Shown piece by piece: positions 6,424 through 9,820 of a stretch of DNA of 9,820 nucleotides. The stretch comes from an uncultured Candidatus Saccharibacteria bacterium (GTDB lineage Bacteria; Patescibacteriota; Saccharimonadia; Saccharimonadales; Saccharimonadaceae): assembly GCA_927910745.1 (NCBI GenBank), contig CAKMNX010000006.1, forward strand, positions 1-9,820. Direction: 5' to 3'. The notes beneath the pieces are model-generated. The model did not search any database, was not told where the DNA came from, and worked only from the letters and a program-made list of their open reading frames with translations. The translations under genes and the position numbers were made by a program. Within the stretch, counting starts at the first letter, position 1, and the number at the start of each line of letters is the position of its first letter.

Positions 6424-7305
6424 ATGCTGAATACAGTTGCCAGTTGGGCCACGATCATCAGCGCCGTTCCCGTTGCGATTGCTGCCAGCGTCTTCCTCTT
6501 TCGGACGGTGCCCACCGACATCCGTCAGCCCAAGGGACTTCGGCTTGGCCTCGAGTCCGCTATCGGTGACCCAGGCTGCTGCGTCCACATCACTAACTAC
6601 GGCCCCGTTGAGCACTACATCAGCCGAGTCGGTGCCATGCCCGCACGCCTCCGGCCACGCTGGTCTGTCTGCACCAGACGCATCAATCCCAAGGGCGATA
6701 TCCGAGGACCCCTCCTCGTTGAGACGGCATCTGCCAATATCGATAGAACCATCAAACCGGGCCGCCATCGGTCGTTCCTTGTGCCACAACAATTTCCTCC
6801 AGGAAAGAAGTTGCGTGACTATGAACTCGAGAGCCAGCGAGTTGTCATTGAGCGGTACAACAGCTGGCTCAAGAAGGATCGGCCAGGCGGGCCACTCCCC
6901 TTGGTGCCGTACGTCCTCCTCGGTGACGGCAGCGTCGTGCTCGGGAAGAAGACGCGGATCAGCGGCAAACAGCCCGCAGCGATAGTGCCACTCTGCAAAT
7001 GCGGTCATAGTATAACGCAACACGTCAGCCATAAACGCAAACGTCTCGCACCGACTATGCTGACCTATCGCCATTGCGAAGAATGCTGGTGCCTCTGGTT
7101 CAGGCAGTCAGACAAACAGTCGGACGCAAACAAGATCATTTCCAGCACAATAGCCCTGAAAGCCGCTACATTTCCTCACAAATCTCGTATAATAGAAGAA
7201 TCAGTGATTGGCGACGCAGTTGAAGATATTGCAAAGACAGACAGTCCTCCCACACACAACGCGTCATCCAGACAAAGCGCAACTGATTTAAAGGAATCAC
7301 GATGA
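6424..7305 (+). CDS. Membrane-anchored protein with CxCGHxxxxH...CxxCxC putative zinc motif
   Basis: The start is placed at ATG 6424 (AGG at 6415-6417); ATG 6418 is nearly as good, and the open frame back to 6283 has no domain character. The 293-aa product opens with one transmembrane helix, about residues 8-27 (ATIISAVPVAIAASVFLF), leaving the rest on one side, most likely cytoplasmic. Residues about 40-180 form a beta-rich domain with NYGPVEHYISRV and a VPYVLLGDGSVV strand, reminiscent of the small domain that follows a TM helix in many actinobacterial proteins. C191, C193, H195, H200, C218, C221 and C223 form a compact Cys/His cluster resembling CxCGH...CxxC motifs seen in actinobacterial proteins; zinc binding is inferred. 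A polar tail follows. Its stop overlaps the next start as ATGA, so it probably works with the HEPN-type protein, for example as a membrane-bound sensor or tether. Confidence 0.75.
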   Translation: MLNTVASWATIISAVPVAIAASVFLFRTVPTDIRQPKGLRLGLESAIGDPGCCVHITNYGPVEHYISRVGAMPARLRPRWSVCTRRINPKGDIRGPLLVETASANIDRTIKPGRHRSFLVPQQFPPGKKLRDYELESQRVVIERYNSWLKKDRPGGPLPLVPYVLLGDGSVVLGKKTRISGKQPAAIVPLCKCGHSITQHVSHKRKRLAPTMLTYRHCEECWCLWFRQSDKQSDANKIISSTIALKAATFPHKSRIIEESVIGDAVEDIAKTDSPPTHNASSRQSATDLKESR

Positions 7306-8972
7306 CAAAGCACAGCGAACTGGACGACGACGAACATGAGCAGATACGGGATCGGCTCAAGCAAGAGCGGATGATCAAATCGGCCTTCACCAACGGCGAT
7401 GGTCCGTGGACAGTCGTGTACGACGACTGGCATCTCGACAATGAGAACAACGGCGGTCGCTACATGGTGTTTGCTCAGCCAAGAATGCGCAACAAAATTC
7501 TTTCAGACGCCGGCTGGGACTTCACGAAGGGTGACGGATTTCCTGGATTTGCAACTAGTGGAGGCGAAATATCGTACACGAGAAGCAATAAACTGCCAGA
7601 TTTTGAACCATTGGTTATCTTTCACCAATTTCACGGCGTTGTACCAGATGCTTGGATAGTGTCTGAAGAATTCAGACTCCTGATGAACCTATGGCAGGAC
7701 CCAAAGTCCGGCAACTACTACGAAGTCAAAAATGACGGTTCAACAGATCTTGCCATCAGATTCCAAGACGACAGAATTGAAGTTCGGACACCCATACTAA
7801 AACGCTACATGGCTGCGCGACAACTCGATGCAGTTCTATTGGTCGATTCCGTTACTTTCATGCCATGCAACGAAAACTCGAGCAAGTTCTCCGATCTCGA
7901 GTTTGAGGGCCACAGCAACATCGACCTACTTTTTGCCTCGTTGAATGTTGGTCAGATATCAGGAGAAGAGAGACGAGTCTTCTCTCGAGTGTTAGCAAAA
8001 CGAATTATTCCCGCTCCGCCCCAAGACAGCTGTGGAATCTGGCCTTGGGACGAGGCTGATCCGGCAGACTACCCAGAGTTCATCATCGGCGAAGACGACC
8101 ACGGCAAGCCAGTCAGGTACACATGCGATCCAGATCGTCTTGCCAACTACTTCGGCAAGAATCCGGACGCACCTCCTTACCTCACGCCCGTGTTCTTTAA
8201 ACGAGAAGCACTCCAAAGATACTATGATGATTCCGAGCTGTACACGGTGAGTGACGGGTACCTATCGTGTTCCCACCTGTGGGGCGTTAAAATAGACAAT
8301 GAGTTCTTCGACGTCATATCGGTGTTTCTTGGAGACATTGGTCGAGATATCCCATCAGAGCACTGGACTCATTGGCTTGCCTATAATGTTCCTCCGACAC
8401 AGAAAATGAGTGAAGTAGCTTTTCGTCGGGCATTCCTTAACCAGCCAACCAACAGCAAGAACCCAGAACACTGCTTTAAACTAGCGTACAACCAACTACA
8501 GAGTTCTTGGGACAAGCACTGGGGATGGCGGCTCCATCGCAAGGCAGAAGGGCCGGACGCTGGCGTGCTTCAGCGCCTGCGTATCCCCGTCAATGACACC
8601 GATGCAGAACTTCGCACGCAGTCGATAAATCTCGCACTTGTCTTAGTAGATTATCTCAACGAGAAAAAGTTGGCGTCGTACCTGTCGGACGTCAAGGGCG
8701 ACAAAGGCATCGCCAAGCTCAAGAAGTTCCTCACGGCCCAGTCATACCAACATACCGAACGCGACGTCCGTCTGCTGCAAAGAATCCAGAGGATGCGTTC
8801 ACGCATTGCGGCACATTCATCAGGCAGCAGTGGACAGGCCTATCTAGAGGAAGAGCTCGGGAATGATACGCCACAGGAGTACATCGCACGACTCATTACC
8901 GAAGCAACGCAAATGCTGGTTGACCTCAGGGCGTTTGCGGAGGAGCAGTCGAGGCAAGACTCGGACTCATAA
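7302..8972 (+). CDS. Large protein with C-terminal HEPN-type domain (putative ribonuclease effector)
   Basis: The 556-aa product begins at ATG 7302, overlapping the previous stop, with AAGGAA at 7291-7296. After a charged N-terminus (1-30) come a region with the GDGFPGF turn at 77-83, a segment with RTPILKRYMAARQL at 162-175, and a middle domain at about 275-380 with YLTPVFFKREALQRYY and VFLGDIGRD, a pattern I associate with a widespread family of uncharacterised bacterial proteins. The C-terminal helices (about 430-545) contain R499-S-R-I-A-A-H505, which fits the R-x4-6-H catalytic motif of HEPN ribonucleases, flanked by amphipathic helices of the expected size. HEPN proteins commonly cleave RNA in abortive-infection, toxin-antitoxin and CRISPR-type defence. 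The domain order suggests N-terminal sensing and C-terminal cleavage. No membrane segment is seen, so attachment to the membrane would be through its partner. The ribonuclease role is inferred from one motif. Confidence 0.75.
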   Translation: MTKHSELDDDEHEQIRDRLKQERMIKSAFTNGDGPWTVVYDDWHLDNENNGGRYMVFAQPRMRNKILSDAGWDFTKGDGFPGFATSGGEISYTRSNKLPDFEPLVIFHQFHGVVPDAWIVSEEFRLLMNLWQDPKSGNYYEVKNDGSTDLAIRFQDDRIEVRTPILKRYMAARQLDAVLLVDSVTFMPCNENSSKFSDLEFEGHSNIDLLFASLNVGQISGEERRVFSRVLAKRIIPAPPQDSCGIWPWDEADPADYPEFIIGEDDHGKPVRYTCDPDRLANYFGKNPDAPPYLTPVFFKREALQRYYDDSELYTVSDGYLSCSHLWGVKIDNEFFDVISVFLGDIGRDIPSEHWTHWLAYNVPPTQKMSEVAFRRAFLNQPTNSKNPEHCFKLAYNQLQSSWDKHWGWRLHRKAEGPDAGVLQRLRIPVNDTDAELRTQSINLALVLVDYLNEKKLASYLSDVKGDKGIAKLKKFLTAQSYQHTERDVRLLQRIQRMRSRIAAHSSGSSGQAYLEEELGNDTPQEYIARLITEATQMLVDLRAFAEEQSRQDSDS

Positions 8973-9142
8973 CCATCGAAGCCCCTTCTTTATGTAATGG
9001 CGCTGTTGTAGGCTTTCTCATAGGGATGGGGTGCCAGTCGCCGCATAGCGACCGTGATCCAGTCGGTGGCAAAGGCTATCGGCACTCCAGATGGATCCGG
9101 GCACTCGTCGACGATGGAGGAACGCTCTCACCGCCGCTGCCG
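8973..9142. other. Intergenic stretch between convergent genes
   Basis: No gene is supported here. A short stem GTCGC/GCGAC (9037-9052) is present without a T-tract, and no clear intrinsic terminator for either convergent transcript is visible. Confidence 0.4.
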
Positions 9143-9768
9143 TTACTCCTCGCGAGCAGCCGCCAGGTGACGCCCGATGGTCATGCCACTGAAGCCCAGC
9201 CGCTTGGCGATCTCAGCGATGGTCAGGCCCTGCTGGCGGAGGAGGATCGCCTGGGCACGGTTGTCGTCGGTGAAGCGGTGGCTGCGCTCCAGCCCTGCCT
9301 GCCGGCGCAGCCGGTAGACCGTCGAGCGGTTGACGCCGTCTGTCGGACGATCTCCTTGACGGGGACGCCAGCACGGTACAGGTCGACCACCTGTTGGCGC
9401 TGCTCGGGTGTGAGAGGCCGGAACTTCGTCTGCTTGATGCGGCCAACCTTGCGCGGCGACCGTGACGGCGTGTCGGGCGCATCACTCTCACCGTTCGGCC
9501 ACTCCCCCACGCCGGCGGCCGGTGCGGTGCATCGTCGTTGCAGGGGCTCACCTTCTGGCTCTGCCGCATCTGCCCCGTGAGACGGCCTGGACTCGTCCGC
9601 ATCACCCACCACGCCATCCGACCCGCCAGTAGCCGGCAGATGCGCTACATTGGGGCCGGTACACACCTGGCCGCCCTCACCGGCGGCCAGCTTCCTTCGG
9701 AAGTCCAGAAGCACCATCAGGTTGTTAGGGTCAATGGTGCGGAGCTGTACTGTCGCCCTTTTATTCAT
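9143..9768 (-). pseudogene. Double helix-turn-helix DNA-binding protein, broken by a 1-nt frameshift at about 9337-9340
   Basis: From ATG 9766-9768 the frame reads 144 good residues: a short ordered start (MNKRATVQLRTIDPNNLMVL), a low-complexity Gly/Ala/Pro-rich linker at 33-105, a basic patch (RSPRKVGRIKQTKFR), and the first helix-turn-helix beginning LTPEQRQQVVDLYRAGVPVK. After EIVRQT the frame turns to nonsense. In the next frame the same domain continues as GVNRSTVYRLRRQAGL, followed by a second helix-turn-helix with QQGLTIAEIAKRLGFSGMTI, ending at TAA 9143-9145. One missing base in the CAG-AC-GGC codons restores a protein of about 208 aa. The helices resemble the Hin/resolvase C-terminal type, but no recombinase catalytic domain is present. 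Function as a mobile-element or plasmid regulator is a guess. Very GC-rich. Confidence 0.78.
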
Positions 9769-9785
9769 ATATTGGGGCGCGTCTC

Positions 9786-9820
9786 GCCTCCGTGGTGGAA
9801 TCGGTAGACACCGCGACCTT
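9786..9820 (+). tRNA. tRNA-Leu, 5' part (runs off the window)
   Basis: The sequence GCCTCCG-TG-GTGG-AATCGGTAGACAC is the acceptor 5' strand, positions 8-9 and D arm of a class II leucine tRNA (D stem GTG/CAC, loop with GGTAGA). The anticodon stem begins at the edge (CGACC, then TT), so the anticodon is not visible. A TATATT box at 9768-9773 lies 12 nt ahead, with no good -35 element. It is divergent from, and 17 nt away from, the HTH gene start. Confidence 0.78.

Noticed and set aside
9026..9580. 184-codon plus-strand open frame
   Set aside because: It is antisense to the double-HTH gene, which has clear domain conservation, and its own product is low-complexity.
1..9820. CRISPR array
   Set aside because: No regularly spaced direct repeats were seen anywhere.

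Overview
The window reads as an accessory, defence-island-like stretch of a high-GC Gram-positive bacterium, most likely an actinomycete. Evidence: GC-rich genes with actinobacterial-style HNH, zinc-motif and HTH proteins interleaved with visibly AT-richer genes, GTG starts, many ATGA stop/start overlaps, and the 5' part of a tRNA-Leu at the right edge. The genus cannot be named from what is visible.

Layout. (1) 1-136: the 3' end of an XRE-family regulator. (2) 168-1025, minus: a stand-alone HNH-like protein with two CxxC pairs. (3) 1301-3892, plus: a three-gene run of a GC-rich HNH nuclease, an AT-rich coiled-coil/membrane protein overlapping it by ATGA but broken by a -1 frameshift near 2660-2670, and a protein whose C-terminal domain looks like the HEPN/Abi-type domains of abortive-infection proteins. 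(4) 4041-4336: a strong consensus promoter driving a 62-aa two-helix membrane protein. The predicted 5' end of its transcript is perfectly complementary over 13 nt to the region just after its stop codon. (5) 4336-5753, minus: a CDP-alcohol phosphatidyltransferase and a polytopic membrane protein, overlapping by ATGA. (6) 5754-6423: a GC-rich, gene-poor divergent gap ending in a 27-bp near-perfect palindrome. (7) 6424-8972, plus: a two-gene operon of a membrane-anchored Cys/His-motif protein and a 556-aa protein with a C-terminal HEPN-type R-x5-H motif. (8) 9143-9768, minus: a frameshifted double-HTH protein. (9) 9786 to the end: the start of a tRNA-Leu.

The best candidates for an undescribed system are the pair at 6424-8972 (possible membrane sensor plus HEPN ribonuclease), the module at 2020-3892 (membrane coiled-coil protein plus HEPN/Abi-like protein), the lipid-synthase/membrane-protein pair at 4336-5753, and the small membrane-protein gene with mutually complementary transcript ends, which resembles the fold-back arrangement of hok-type toxin mRNAs. 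Family assignments come from motif recognition only; no database search was possible.
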